A stretch of 33,860 nucleotides of DNA from an uncultured Thermomicrobiales bacterium (GCA_902806345.1 CADCWF010000092.1:1-33860); one strand, 5' to 3'. Shown: positions 1-7,713, counted from the stretch's first letter. Notes: generated from the letters alone by a model not told the origin. Program-made: numbers and translations.

Positions 1-6
1 GACGCC

Positions 7-1044
7 CTAGAACATCCCCCGCACCGTCTCCGCGATCTTCTCCGGGCTCGGCACGTAGAACTGCTCGAGGGGAGGGCTGAACGGGACCGGTGTGTGGGGT
101 GCGGTGACGAGTTTGATCGGGGCATCGAGGGTGTCGAACCCCTTGTCGGCCACCATCGCCGCGATGTCGGCGGCAGCGCTGCAGCGGGGATTGTCCTCGT
201 CGACGACCACCAGCCGATGGGTCTTGGCGACCGATTCGAGGATCGTCCCTTCGTCCAGCGGCGAGAGGGTCCGAGGGTCGACGACCTCGACCTCGATCCC
301 CTCTCGGGCCAGGGCGGCGGCGGCGGTGAGCGCCTGTTGGACCATCCGCGAGATGGCGACGACCGTGACATCGCTCCCTTCCCGCTTGATGTCGGCGACG
401 CCGAGCGGGATCCCCTCGTTGCCCTCCGGCACCTCGCCCTTGGAGGCGTAGAGGACCTTGTTCTCGAAGAACATCACCAGGTCGTCGTCGCGGATCGCGC
501 TGAGCAGCAGCCCCTTGGCGTCGGCCGGGGTCGAGGGAACGACCGCCTTGATCCCGGGCATGTGGGTGAAGACGGAGTAGTGGCAGCCGGAGTGCTGGGC
601 GGCGGCGCTGACCCCGGCGCCGATCATCGTCCGGATCACCAGCGGGCAGCGCGCCTTGCCGCCGAACATGTAGCGGAGCTTGGCTCCCTGATCGAAGATC
701 TGGTCCATGCAGCAGCCGAAGAAGTCGACGAACATCAGCTCGGCGATCGGCCGCAGACCGGTCGCGGCGGCACCGACGGCGGCGCCGATGAAGCCCGCCT
801 CGGTGATCGGCGTGTCGAGGATGCGGTCCCGCCCGAACTCCTGGACGAGCCCCTTGGTGACGCCCATCGGACCGCCCCAGGCGTCCTCGTTGGCGAGGTG
901 GTCGACGGCGGCGCCGCCGGCGACGTCCTCGCCCATCAGGACCACCGTCGGGTCCTCGCGCATCGCGATCTGCATCGCCTCGTTGATCGCCTGCTGATAG
1001 GTCATCTGGCGCGTCGCCGCCGGCGCCTCTGCTGTCGCAACCAT
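7..1044 (-). CDS. pdhB: 2-oxoacid dehydrogenase E1 component, beta subunit
   Basis: The 345-residue protein matches the E1 beta subunit of pyruvate, acetoin or branched-chain 2-oxoacid dehydrogenase. This subunit pairs with E1 alpha to form the thiamine-diphosphate decarboxylase that loads the acyl group onto E2 lipoate in the cytoplasm. Visible family features are the N-terminal YQQAINEAM and VVLMGEDVAG blocks, the TPITEAGFIGAAVGAA block near residue 80, and the C-terminal transketolase-type domain with EVVDPRTLSPLD and VVVDED. Length is normal for the family. The ATG is preceded by GGAGGG at good spacing. The E1 alpha gene lies 107 nt upstream on the same strand, so the pair is probably co-transcribed. 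E2 and E3 would be expected beyond the left edge. The substrate (pyruvate, acetoin or branched-chain acid) cannot be fixed from sequence, so the symbol is generic. Confidence 0.93.
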   Translation of the reverse strand: MVATAEAPAATRQMTYQQAINEAMQIAMREDPTVVLMGEDVAGGAAVDHLANEDAWGGPMGVTKGLVQEFGRDRILDTPITEAGFIGAAVGAAATGLRPIAELMFVDFFGCCMDQIFDQGAKLRYMFGGKARCPLVIRTMIGAGVSAAAQHSGCHYSVFTHMPGIKAVVPSTPADAKGLLLSAIRDDDLVMFFENKVLYASKGEVPEGNEGIPLGVADIKREGSDVTVVAISRMVQQALTAAAALAREGIEVEVVDPRTLSPLDEGTILESVAKTHRLVVVDEDNPRCSAAADIAAMVADKGFDTLDAPIKLVTAPHTPVPFSPPLEQFYVPSPEKIAETVRGMF

Positions 1045-1058
1045 GGCTACCCTCCGAT

Positions 1059-1153
1059 AGCGGATAGGGGATCGGGCGTAGGGGATAGGAGAACGCGGAG
1101 GCGGGGTGGCCGAACGTCGTCTCCTATCTTCGATCGGCTATCCCCTCTCCGCT
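1059..1153 (-). repeat. Imperfect 33-nt inverted repeat between pdhA and pdhB
   Basis: The left arm is 1059-1091 and the right arm 1121-1153, with a 29-nt loop. The outer 14 positions match at 13, and the inner 8 (GATAGGAG against CTCCTATC) match fully; the middle is mostly unpaired. The left arm also carries the repeated unit GGATAGGGG. The right arm runs into the stop codon of the E1 alpha gene. In the transcript it would form a large stem-loop between the two cistrons, which could set message stability or partial termination. It has no U-tract. It could also be a member of a dispersed intergenic repeat family. Confidence 0.7.
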
Positions 1154-2153
1154 AGTACCGCACGTACACGTCCGTCAGCGTTTCCTCCGTCGCCGGGAAG
1201 GCGGCGGCCTTGGCGGCCTCCCACGACTCGTCGAGGAGATGGGCGACGCCTGCGTCGATCGCGTCGAGCTCTTCGGCGGCGGCCACGCCGCGGGCGACCA
1301 TGAAGGTGCGGACGGCCTGGATCGGGTCGCGGTCGCGGTAGCGGGCCAGCTCCTCCGAGGTCCGGTAGGTGACCTGGTCCCCCTCGAAGTGACCGTAGAA
1401 GCGGTAGGTCTTGGCTTCCAGCAGGGTCGGCCCCTCGCCGCGACGGGCGCGGGCGATTGCCTCGCCGGCCGCTTCGTAGACGGCAAAGAGGTCGAGCCCG
1501 TCGACGACGATGCCGGGGATTTCGTAGCCGCCGGCCCGGTTGGCGATGTCTGTCGCCGAGCAGTGGTAGTGGACCGGGGTCGCCTCGGCGTAGCCGTTGT
1601 TCTCGCAGACGAAGACGACCGGCAGCTTCCAGATGGCGGCCAGGTTCAGTCCTTCGTGGAAGGTGCCCTGGTTGGAGGCACCGTCGCCGAAGAAGCAGAC
1701 GGCGACGCCTCCAGTCTTCAACGTCTTGGCGGTGAGGGCGGCGCCGCAGGCGAGGGGGAAGCCCCCGCCGACGATGCCGTTGGCGCCGAGCATCCCCTTG
1801 TCGACGTCGGCGATGTGCATCGAGCCGCCCTTGCCCTTGCAGACCCCGGTTGACTTGCCCATCAGCTCGGCGACCATGCCCGGGATGTCGACTCCCTTGG
1901 CGATGCAGTGGCCGTGGCCGCGGTGGGTCGAGGTGATGAAGTCCTTGTCCGTGAGGTGGGAGCAGACGCCGACGGCGATCGCCTCCTCGCCGGCGTAGAG
2001 GTGGACAAAACCGGGGACGAGACCGGCCGCGAAGTTCTTGCCCGCCAGCTCCTCGAAGACCCGGATCTGGACCATCCGCTCGTACATCGGGCGCAGCTTG
2101 TCGCCGTCGAGGTCCGCCAGGGCGGCGCTCGCCATCGTGTCGGTCGCCGACAT
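1152..2153 (-). CDS. pdhA: 2-oxoacid dehydrogenase E1 component, alpha subunit
   Basis: This is the thiamine-diphosphate binding E1 alpha subunit, partner of the beta subunit encoded just downstream. The 333-residue protein shows the TPP motif GDGASNQGTFHEGLNLAA followed by CENNGYA, the early RMVQIRVFEE helix, and the HRGHGHCIAKG and GKGGSMHI blocks. The reading frame stays open upstream to 2273, but the ATG at 2153 is chosen because GGAGGAG lies just before it and the upstream part is proline-rich and not family-like. A second in-frame ATG six codons later is a weaker alternative. A promoter with -10 TATAAC lies about 85 nt upstream. Which 2-oxoacid is used is not decidable here. Confidence 0.93.
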   Translation of the reverse strand: MSATDTMASAALADLDGDKLRPMYERMVQIRVFEELAGKNFAAGLVPGFVHLYAGEEAIAVGVCSHLTDKDFITSTHRGHGHCIAKGVDIPGMVAELMGKSTGVCKGKGGSMHIADVDKGMLGANGIVGGGFPLACGAALTAKTLKTGGVAVCFFGDGASNQGTFHEGLNLAAIWKLPVVFVCENNGYAEATPVHYHCSATDIANRAGGYEIPGIVVDGLDLFAVYEAAGEAIARARRGEGPTLLEAKTYRFYGHFEGDQVTYRTSEELARYRDRDPIQAVRTFMVARGVAAAEELDAIDAGVAHLLDESWEAAKAAAFPATEETLTDVYVRY

Positions 2154-2479
2154 CGTCTCCTCCTCCGTGAGGGTCCCGGGCCGCCCGGCGGTTGGGGGTG
2201 GGCGGTCGCGCGGCTCGCCTTGTTCCGATTGGTCGGGGTTATACGGCAGCGGGGCCGGGTGGGCAAGCGGCACCGGTCGATGATGCAGGCAGCAGCGGAT
2301 GCGACTGCTGCCGGGTGACGCTCCGGCCCCTGGTGTTCCATAGTGGTCCGGCTGGAATCAGTGACCGCCAGGCACCAGTTGTTGCTCGGAAGCTGCCGTC
2401 GCGTCGCGGTCACCGAGCCCATCGGGTGAGCGGCTTGGTGTCGTTCGGAACAGGCAAGCGTGGACCAGGGGAGACGTGG
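2154..2479. other. Divergent intergenic region, pdhA / NodB-fold gene
   Basis: This 326-nt non-coding stretch separates two divergent genes. The left part holds the pdhA ribosome binding site and the minus-strand promoter listed separately. The right part (about 2300-2479) should hold the promoter of the plus-strand gene at 2480. The only candidate I see is a weak CATAGT near 2340, with no convincing -35 box. I find no strong dyad that would suggest an operator. Confidence 0.5.
2238..2266 (-). promoter_or_regulatory. Sigma-70-type promoter for pdhA-pdhB
   Basis: Read on the minus strand, the -35 box is TTGCCC (2266-2261), the spacer is exactly 17 nt, and the -10 box is TATAAC (2243-2238). 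The -10 matches consensus at 5 of 6 positions and stands out in a GC-rich background. Transcription would start near 2231, giving a leader of about 80 nt before the pdhA ATG. Confidence 0.65.
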
Positions 2480-3334
2480 ATGCGGGTGGGTTGGCGGGCA
2501 GCCCTGGTTGTGGCGGCCCTGGTGATCGGGGCGGCGTTGCCCGGTGGGAGCGAACCGGCGAGAGCCGGCGAGGGCGCCTTTGTCGCCGGCGAGCCGGGTT
2601 GCCGCCGGGTCGCCCTCATCTTCAACATCGGCGTCGGGTTCGAGCCCGCCTTCGACATCCTCGATACGCTCGAGACCTCCGACACCGACGCGACGATGTT
2701 CATGATGGGCTGGTGGCTCGACTGGGATCCCGTCTCCGCCCGCCGGATCGCCGCCGCCGGCCACCCGATCGGCAGCCACGGCAATTGGCCGCCCGAACTG
2801 ACGCTGCGCGACGACGCCGGCGTCAAGGCCGATCTCTGGGGCGCCGAAGAGGCCTTCCTGCGGGTGCTCGGCGAACCGCCGGCGCCGTATCTGACGGGGT
2901 TCGCCGGGGCGAGCGATGACCGGATCGACGACCTCGCCGACCGCCTCGGCTACCTGACGGTCGGCTGGACGGTGGACACCGCCGACTGGAACCCGGAGGT
3001 GTCGGCCGCCGATATCCACCAGCGGGTGATGGCCCAGGTCTACGACGGCGCGATCGTCGAGCTGCACCTCGACGCCGCTGCCAGCACCGAGACGACGGCG
3101 GTGGCGCTGCCCTGGATCATCGAGGACCTGCGCGCCCAGGGCTACCGATTCGTGACGATCCCGGAGATGACGCGGCCCTGCGGGGTCGGGGACCCGCCGG
3201 AGGCGACACCGGACGGACGCGGCACCCCGGTCGCCGAGCCGCGACCTGACGCCGCGACATGGATCGGCGGCGACGTTCCTATAATGGCGAGCCGGGGAGG
3301 GGGACCGCGGCGAAACACCGCCGGCGCCGGGTGA
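2480..3334 (+). CDS. Exported NodB/polysaccharide-deacetylase-fold protein with degenerate catalytic motifs
   Basis: The 284-residue protein starts with a cleavable-type signal peptide (Arg, then hydrophobic residues 7-20, then an AxA-like site near 27-29), so it is probably exported. The NodB fold is seen from the order of its motifs. Motif 1, normally TFDDG, is IFNIG at 47-51. Motif 2 (GSHGNW, 98-103) keeps the first His but has Pro in place of the second. Motif 4 is VDTADW (165-170). Motif 5 is IVELHLD (192-198). Both Asp of motif 1 are therefore lost, so the usual metal-dependent deacetylation is doubtful; it may be a binding protein or have another activity. The C-terminal 50 residues are Pro/Gly-rich and low in complexity. 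The ATG at 2480 is chosen for the signal peptide and the upstream GGGGAG. The frame is open to 2192, but that extension is not protein-like. Confidence 0.75.
   Translation: MRVGWRAALVVAALVIGAALPGGSEPARAGEGAFVAGEPGCRRVALIFNIGVGFEPAFDILDTLETSDTDATMFMMGWWLDWDPVSARRIAAAGHPIGSHGNWPPELTLRDDAGVKADLWGAEEAFLRVLGEPPAPYLTGFAGASDDRIDDLADRLGYLTVGWTVDTADWNPEVSAADIHQRVMAQVYDGAIVELHLDAAASTETTAVALPWIIEDLRAQGYRFVTIPEMTRPCGVGDPPEATPDGRGTPVAEPRPDAATWIGGDVPIMASRGGGPRRNTAGAG
3280..3285 (+). promoter_or_regulatory. Candidate -10 box for the rnc operon
   Basis: A perfect TATAAT occurs inside the 3' end of the upstream gene, about 70 nt before the GTG at 3357. In DNA this rich in GC a perfect -10 is unlikely by chance. 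The -35 is weak (ACATGG at 17-nt spacing, or GCGACA at 20 nt). If used, it would drive the small unknown gene, rnc and perhaps prs. Confidence 0.45.
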
Positions 3335-3356
3335 CTCGGCGGGAGGGAGGCCGGAC

Positions 3357-3800
3357 GTGCCGGATCGGATTCGCGGGCTGCTCGACTACATCGTGAGCCA
3401 GTACGTGGTGGTCGATGAGCAGAAGGACATCGACCTCAACGCACCGGCCTCGGAGTCGGGCGGCGAGATCGAGACCGAGAAGGAAGAGGTGGGACAGCGG
3501 GAGCGCGAGCGGGCCGATGCCCTCGCCGAGCCGTTCCGGCTCGGGCTGCTGGCCGCTTGGCAGGCGCGGCGAGCCGGCCGGGGAGAGCTGGCGCTCGACG
3601 ACCGGCGGCCGGACGAGAACGCGATGGCCGACGCCTTGATCCGCTTCCTCGTCAGTTTCGACCTGGCGGAATCGCGCACCGAGGAGACCGAACCGCTCCA
3701 CTACGTGTACCACCTCCGGGTCAACTGGGACCGGCTGGCCGGCGTTGCCCGGTCGGTCGAGCTCGACCTCGACGCCGCTCTCGGCCAGATGAGCCGGTGA
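3357..3800 (+). CDS. Small acidic protein of unknown function upstream of rnc
   Basis: I do not recognise this 147-residue protein. It has no signal peptide or membrane segment. A highly charged central part (about residues 33-55, ETEKEEVGQRERERADALAE) is probably helical. The C-terminal half (HYVYHLRVNWDRLAGVARSVELDLD) looks folded. The GTG start is supported by the very strong GGGAGGGAGG 7 nt upstream. Its stop overlaps the start of rnc by 4 nt (GTGA), so the two are translationally coupled. This suggests a role close to RNA processing or simply shared expression; nothing in the sequence decides it. Confidence 0.75.
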   Translation: MPDRIRGLLDYIVSQYVVVDEQKDIDLNAPASESGGEIETEKEEVGQRERERADALAEPFRLGLLAAWQARRAGRGELALDDRRPDENAMADALIRFLVSFDLAESRTEETEPLHYVYHLRVNWDRLAGVARSVELDLDAALGQMSR

Positions 3801-4708
3801 CGACGGACGCGGACCGTCTCGGCACCGCATCGGGGGCACCGCGGGCGACCCGCCGGCGGAAACGGTTTCGGCCGATCGCGACCCCACGCGCCGAGCAGAT
3901 CGTGTCGCCGCCGCTCCAGCCGCCACTGGCGGAGTCCGACGAGATCCGCGAGGACGAGGCGCGGCTGGAACGGCTGGCGACCGCCCTCGGCGTTTCCTTC
4001 CGCGACATCGGTCTGCTCCGGCTGGCGATGACCCACCGCTCCGTGATCCAGGATGTCGTCGCCGCCGGCGGCAACCCGGCCGAGGCGGCGGTCCGAACCA
4101 ACGAGCGGCTGGAGTTCCTCGGCGACGCCGCCCTCGGCGCCATCGCCGCCGAGTACCTCTACCAGCGTGACCCGGCCGCCGACGAGGGGACGCTGACCCG
4201 GCACCGGGTCGCCCTCGTCAGGGCCGAGACGCTGGTCCGCTGGGCGCGGGAGCTGAAGCTCGGCGAGTGCCTCTACCTGGGCCACGGCGAGCGCCCCAGT
4301 GAGGGCGCCCGCGACCGGATGTTGGCGGGCGCCTTCGAAGCGGTCGTCGGCGCGATCGCGGTCGACGGCGGTTACGAGGCGGCCCGGCGGTTCCTGGCCC
4401 GGTTCCTCGACCGCGACGCGGCGGCGATCCTCGACCACGGCCAGGGCGTGGCGAACCCGAAGGGCATCCTCCAGGAGCTGCTCCAGGAGCGCTACCGGCA
4501 AGGCCCGCACTACCGGACCCTCACCGCCGAAGGACCGGCCCACGCCCAGCGGTTCACGGTCGAGGTGGCGATCGCCGAGACGGTCCTCGGCTCCGGCAGC
4601 GGCGGCAGCAAGCGGGACGCCCAGCAGGCCGCCGCCGCCGATGCCCTGCGCCGGCTGACGGCCAGCGGAGCGGTCGGGTCCGACGCGGCGGCGGCCGAAT
4701 CCGGCTAG
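3797..4708 (+). CDS. rnc: Ribonuclease III
   Basis: This enzyme cleaves double-stranded RNA in rRNA maturation and in processing of structured mRNAs. The 303-residue protein has a roughly 50-residue N-terminal extension (Arg- and Pro-rich, not conserved), then the RNase III domain with the signature ERLEFLGDAALG around residue 98 and the second acidic motif (FEAVVGAIAVDGG) around 180. The C-terminal double-stranded-RNA-binding domain runs from NPKGILQELLQE to the RDAQQAAAADAL helix. All catalytic acidic positions appear present. The start is GTG at 3797, overlapping the previous stop. The frame is open upstream but would then overlap the preceding gene heavily. prs follows after 74 nt. Confidence 0.95.
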   Translation: MTTDADRLGTASGAPRATRRRKRFRPIATPRAEQIVSPPLQPPLAESDEIREDEARLERLATALGVSFRDIGLLRLAMTHRSVIQDVVAAGGNPAEAAVRTNERLEFLGDAALGAIAAEYLYQRDPAADEGTLTRHRVALVRAETLVRWARELKLGECLYLGHGERPSEGARDRMLAGAFEAVVGAIAVDGGYEAARRFLARFLDRDAAAILDHGQGVANPKGILQELLQERYRQGPHYRTLTAEGPAHAQRFTVEVAIAETVLGSGSGGSKRDAQQAAAADALRRLTASGAVGSDAAAAESG

Positions 4709-4782
4709 GATGGTCGTGTCGGCGGGTGCGGCCCGCTCGGTGGACCCAGGCGGGGAACGGCGCGCGCCGAGCGGGGTGGGGA

Positions 4783-5757
4783 GTGGCAGGAAATTACGGC
4801 CAACTGACGATTTTCGCCGGCAACGCCAACCCGGAGCTGGCCGACGAGATGTGCGCCTACATCGGCATCCCGCTCGGCCGGGCCGACGTCTTCAAGTTCG
4901 CGAACGACAACACCTTCGTCCGGATCGGGGAGAGCGTCCGCGAGAACGATGTCTTCGTCGTCCAGTCGTTCGCGGCGCCGATCAACGACTCGATCATGGA
5001 AATGCTGATCATGGTCGACACCATCAAGCGGGCCTCGGCGGGGCGGGTGACGGCGGTGATCCCGTACTTCGGGTACGGCCGCACGGACAAGAAGGACCAG
5101 CCGCGGGTGCCGATCACGGCCCGCCTCGTCGCCAAGCTGGTCGGAGTCTCGGGCGCCGACCGGGTGCTGACGCTCGACCTCCACGCCGGCCAGATCCAGG
5201 GGTTCTTCGACGTCCCGGTCGATGAGATGAGCGCGATGCAGCTTGTGGCGGAGCACTTCGCCCAGAAGCGGCTGACTGACCCGGTCGTCGTCTCGCCCGA
5301 CCTCGGGAACACCAAGCGGGCACGCAACTTCGCGGAGGCGATCGACGCCCCGCTGGCGATCATCGAGAAGCGACGGATCGGCAACCGGGACAAGTCCGAG
5401 GTGCTGAACCTGATCGGTTCCGTGGCCGGGAGGTCCGTCGTCATCGTCGACGACGAGATCGACACCGCCGGCTCGATCACCCAGGCGGCCGAGGTCTGCC
5501 TCGCTAACGGGGCGGCGGCCGTCTACGCCTCAGCGATCCATCCGGTCCTCTCCGGGCCGGCGGTCGAGCGGCTGGCGGCGAGCCCGATCCAGGAGGTGGT
5601 GGTGACCAACAGCATCGCCGTCCCCGAGGCGAAGCGGCTGCCGAAGCTGACGGTCCTCTCGGTCGGCTCCCTGCTCGGCGAGACGATCCAGCGGATCCAC
5701 ACCGGCGCCAGCGTCTCGGCGGCTTACCGGGCGCGGGAGTCGGTGGCGAGCGGGTAG
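4783..5757 (+). CDS. prs: Ribose-phosphate pyrophosphokinase (PRPP synthetase)
   Basis: The enzyme makes 5-phosphoribosyl diphosphate from ribose 5-phosphate and ATP, feeding nucleotide, His and Trp synthesis in the cytoplasm. The 324-residue protein contains the family blocks YFGYGRTDKKDQPR, TLDLHAGQIQGFFDVPVD, the flexible-loop EKRRIGN segment, and the PRPP-binding motif VIVDDEIDTAGSI. The GTG at 4783 gives a family-typical length, with the N-terminus reading NYGQLTIFAGNANPELA. A GTG at 4726 in the same frame would add 19 residues that are not family-like. The GGGGTGGGGA before the start is an ill-spaced but G-rich binding site. A link to the ribose transporter in the same window is possible but not shown. 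Confidence 0.95.
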   Translation: MAGNYGQLTIFAGNANPELADEMCAYIGIPLGRADVFKFANDNTFVRIGESVRENDVFVVQSFAAPINDSIMEMLIMVDTIKRASAGRVTAVIPYFGYGRTDKKDQPRVPITARLVAKLVGVSGADRVLTLDLHAGQIQGFFDVPVDEMSAMQLVAEHFAQKRLTDPVVVSPDLGNTKRARNFAEAIDAPLAIIEKRRIGNRDKSEVLNLIGSVAGRSVVIVDDEIDTAGSITQAAEVCLANGAAAVYASAIHPVLSGPAVERLAASPIQEVVVTNSIAVPEAKRLPKLTVLSVGSLLGETIQRIHTGASVSAAYRARESVASG

Positions 5758-5838
5758 GGACCCGGACTCTTTCTCCCGGCGGGACGTCGCTTCCAGGTCT
5801 TCGAACGGCCGGTGGCGTTGCGCTGCCCTGACGATCCC

Positions 5839-5867
5839 TCGACAACCGATCCGCGCCGTGATAACTT
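5839..5867 (+). promoter_or_regulatory. Candidate promoter of the alpha/beta hydrolase gene
   Basis: The -35 box is TCGACA (5839-5844), the spacer is 17 nt, and the -10 box is TAACTT (5862-5867). The -10 is a modest match, but it lies in the most AT-rich part of the gap and overlaps a dyad (5865-5884), the usual layout of a repressor-controlled promoter. Confidence 0.4.
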
Positions 5868-5884
5868 GCTGAATGACAAGCAAG
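5865..5884. promoter_or_regulatory. Inverted repeat, possible TetR operator
   Basis: CTTGC (5865-5869) and GCAAG (5880-5884) form a 20-bp dyad with a 10-nt centre. A second pairing of CTTG (5865-5868) with CAAG (5877-5880) gives a 16-bp dyad. Size and position, at the -10 and 42 nt before the hydrolase ATG, fit a TetR-type operator, and a TetR gene lies just downstream of the hydrolase. The assignment is inference. Confidence 0.4.
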
Positions 5885-5925
5885 CTCGATTGAGCACGAG
5901 AAGTCACGGCGAGCGGAGGTGGAGC

Positions 5926-6855
5926 ATGTCCGGCGTTGGGTCGGATCCCGGCATTCGTGAGGTGGGGCTGCCGCAGGGGAGGGTCCGCTACCGGGACACC
6001 GGGAGCGGGCCGATCCTCGTCTTCGTCCACGGCATCCTCGTCAACGGCACGCTCTGGCGGGATGTCGTCACCGGTCTCGACGGCCGGTTCCGCTGCGTCG
6101 TGCCCGATCTCCCGCTGGGCGGGCACGCCATCCCGATGGGGGACGGCGCGAATCTGACGCCTCCGGGGGTTGCCCGGCTCCTCGCCGACTTCCTCGCGGC
6201 GCTCGATCTGCAGGACGTGACCCTGGTCGGGAACGATACCGGCGGCGCCATCTGCCAGATCCTGATCGCCCGCCACCCGGAGCGGATCGGCCGGCTGGTG
6301 CTGACCAACTGCGACGCCTACGAAGAGTTTTTCCCCAAGCTGTTCGGGTTCGTCCACCACGGGCCGCGGCTCTTCGGCGAGCGGTTCACGGCGCTGCTGG
6401 GACGTCTCCTCCGGACCCGCTTCGGTCGGCGGGCGGTGATGTGGACGGTCGCCCACCGGCGCCAGGAGTCGTGGGTGCTCGACGCCTATCTCGACCCGTT
6501 GCGCGACCCGGCGATCCGCCGCGACCTGACCCGGTTCCTGGCGGCGGTTTCGAACCGCTACACCCTGGAAGCCGCCGAGTCGTTCGCCGGCTTCCGCCGG
6601 CCGGTGCTCCTCGCCTGGGGGCGGGACGACTTCTTGTTCCGGCCGCGCCTCGCTCGCCGCCTCCAGCGGGACTTCCCGTTCGCCACCCTGGAATTCTTGC
6701 CCCGCTCGCGCGCGTTCGTGCCGGAGGACCAGCCGCAGCGGTTGGCTGATCTGATCCGTGCGTTCGTCCCGGCCGGGAATGCGCGACCGCGGGCCGACGT
6801 GGTCGCCTCGATCTCGGCCGACCCCGATTCGAGCGGTGCCCCCGCCTTGGTCTGA
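5926..6855 (+). CDS. Alpha/beta hydrolase with Asp nucleophile and no evident catalytic His
   Basis: This is a 309-residue cytoplasmic alpha/beta hydrolase, nearest in layout to haloalkane dehalogenase and epoxide hydrolase types. The oxyanion-hole HG is at 35-36 (VFVHGIL). The nucleophile elbow is VGNDTGG with Asp104. A candidate acid is D234/D235 in WGRDD. Where the family normally has the base (GHF, then an acidic patch and a Pro), this protein reads SRAFVPEDQP at 261-270, so the His is replaced by Ala. From memory, a group of actinobacterial hydrolases with GNDTGG shares this feature, so it may be a real subfamily with another mechanism. The start is ATG 5926 with GGAGGTGGAG upstream. The TetR gene 200 nt downstream on the same strand is the likely regulator. 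The substrate is unknown. Confidence 0.85.
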   Translation: MSGVGSDPGIREVGLPQGRVRYRDTGSGPILVFVHGILVNGTLWRDVVTGLDGRFRCVVPDLPLGGHAIPMGDGANLTPPGVARLLADFLAALDLQDVTLVGNDTGGAICQILIARHPERIGRLVLTNCDAYEEFFPKLFGFVHHGPRLFGERFTALLGRLLRTRFGRRAVMWTVAHRRQESWVLDAYLDPLRDPAIRRDLTRFLAAVSNRYTLEAAESFAGFRRPVLLAWGRDDFLFRPRLARRLQRDFPFATLEFLPRSRAFVPEDQPQRLADLIRAFVPAGNARPRADVVASISADPDSSGAPALV

Positions 6856-7056
6856 CGTGATTCGGCGGACGATGCCACCCGATGGGCGGGCAGCCGGCGG
6901 ACTTCGCGATCGCCAGGCAACCGACCCCGTCGTCGGGACGTGCAGACCGGGATGGTCCCGGCGATACTCCGGTGCGCACCCGAGGGGCGAGGAGGCGTCG
7001 CCCGACTCAGGGATGGCTGCGGCGCTCCGTCCCTGTTCCGCGCGGAAGCAGGCGAA

Positions 7057-7692
7057 ATGGACGAACCAGGGTCGGCCACGCGGGGCCGCGATCCGGAGCG
7101 GACCCGCCAGGAGATCCTCGACGCGGCCGAAATGCTCTTCGCGGACAAGGGCTACGAATCGACCAGCCTGCAAGAGATCGGCGGGGTCGCAGGCTTCTCG
7201 CGAGGCACCCCCGGCTATTTCTTCGGGTCCAAGGCCCTGCTCTATGAAGCGGTGCTCGAGCGGGCCTTTGACGAAGAACTCGCGGTGGTCGGACGGAGGT
7301 TGGCGGAGGCGGTGGCGTCCGGCGCAGGGCCGGAGGCGGAACTGACCGCCGCCATCGAGGGCTTGTTCGACTTCGTCGATGCCCGCCCGAACTTCCTGCG
7401 CCTCGTCGAGCGGGAAGCCCTCGGCCCCGTGCCCGATGGCAGGGGCGGATCGCGATTCACCCGGGCGATGCAGGATGGCTTGGCGGTAACGGCCGACCTC
7501 CTCGCTCGCGGGCCGTTCCGTCCGGTGGACCCTGCCCACCTGTTGCTCGATGTGCTGGCGCTCTGCTGGTTCCCTGCCGTCCACGCTGAGACGTTCGTCC
7601 GTGCACTCGGTCTGGATCCGGATGCACCGTCGTTCAAGGCGGCGCGAAAGCGGCACGTCGTGGAGATGATGCTGCGGTCCACCAGGGTCTGA
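7057..7692 (+). CDS. TetR-family transcriptional regulator
   Basis: The 211-residue protein has an N-terminal TetR helix-turn-helix (residues about 14-60: RQEILDAAEMLFADKGYEST, then the recognition-helix region SRGTPGYFFGSKALLYEAVL). Its C-terminal ligand-binding half is variable and gives no ligand clue. The ATG at 7057 is chosen because it gives the usual short N-terminus; the frame is open to 6940, but that stretch is Arg/Gly-rich and unlike the family. The ribosome binding site is weak (AGG). The protein probably represses the hydrolase gene upstream, where a dyad overlaps the -10. The gene converges with the MBL hydrolase gene at 7714. Confidence 0.88.
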   Translation: MDEPGSATRGRDPERTRQEILDAAEMLFADKGYESTSLQEIGGVAGFSRGTPGYFFGSKALLYEAVLERAFDEELAVVGRRLAEAVASGAGPEAELTAAIEGLFDFVDARPNFLRLVEREALGPVPDGRGGSRFTRAMQDGLAVTADLLARGPFRPVDPAHLLLDVLALCWFPAVHAETFVRALGLDPDAPSFKAARKRHVVEMMLRSTRV

Positions 7693-7713
7693 TGACTCGC
7701 CCCCTGACCGGTC

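Noticed and set aside
94..1155. Long plus-strand open frame opposite the E1 beta gene
   Set aside because: It is the mirror of a well-supported gene, is rich in Arg, Gly and Asp, and shows no family features. Many long frames across the window are of this sort, caused by high GC.
2630..2645. GGTTCGAGCCC resembling a tRNA T-loop
   Set aside because: It lies within the coding frame of the NodB-fold protein, and no acceptor or anticodon arms surround it. I found no tRNA in the window.
4299..4658. Open frame within rnc
   Set aside because: Low-complexity Ser/Arg/Pro sequence in an alternative frame of a clear gene.
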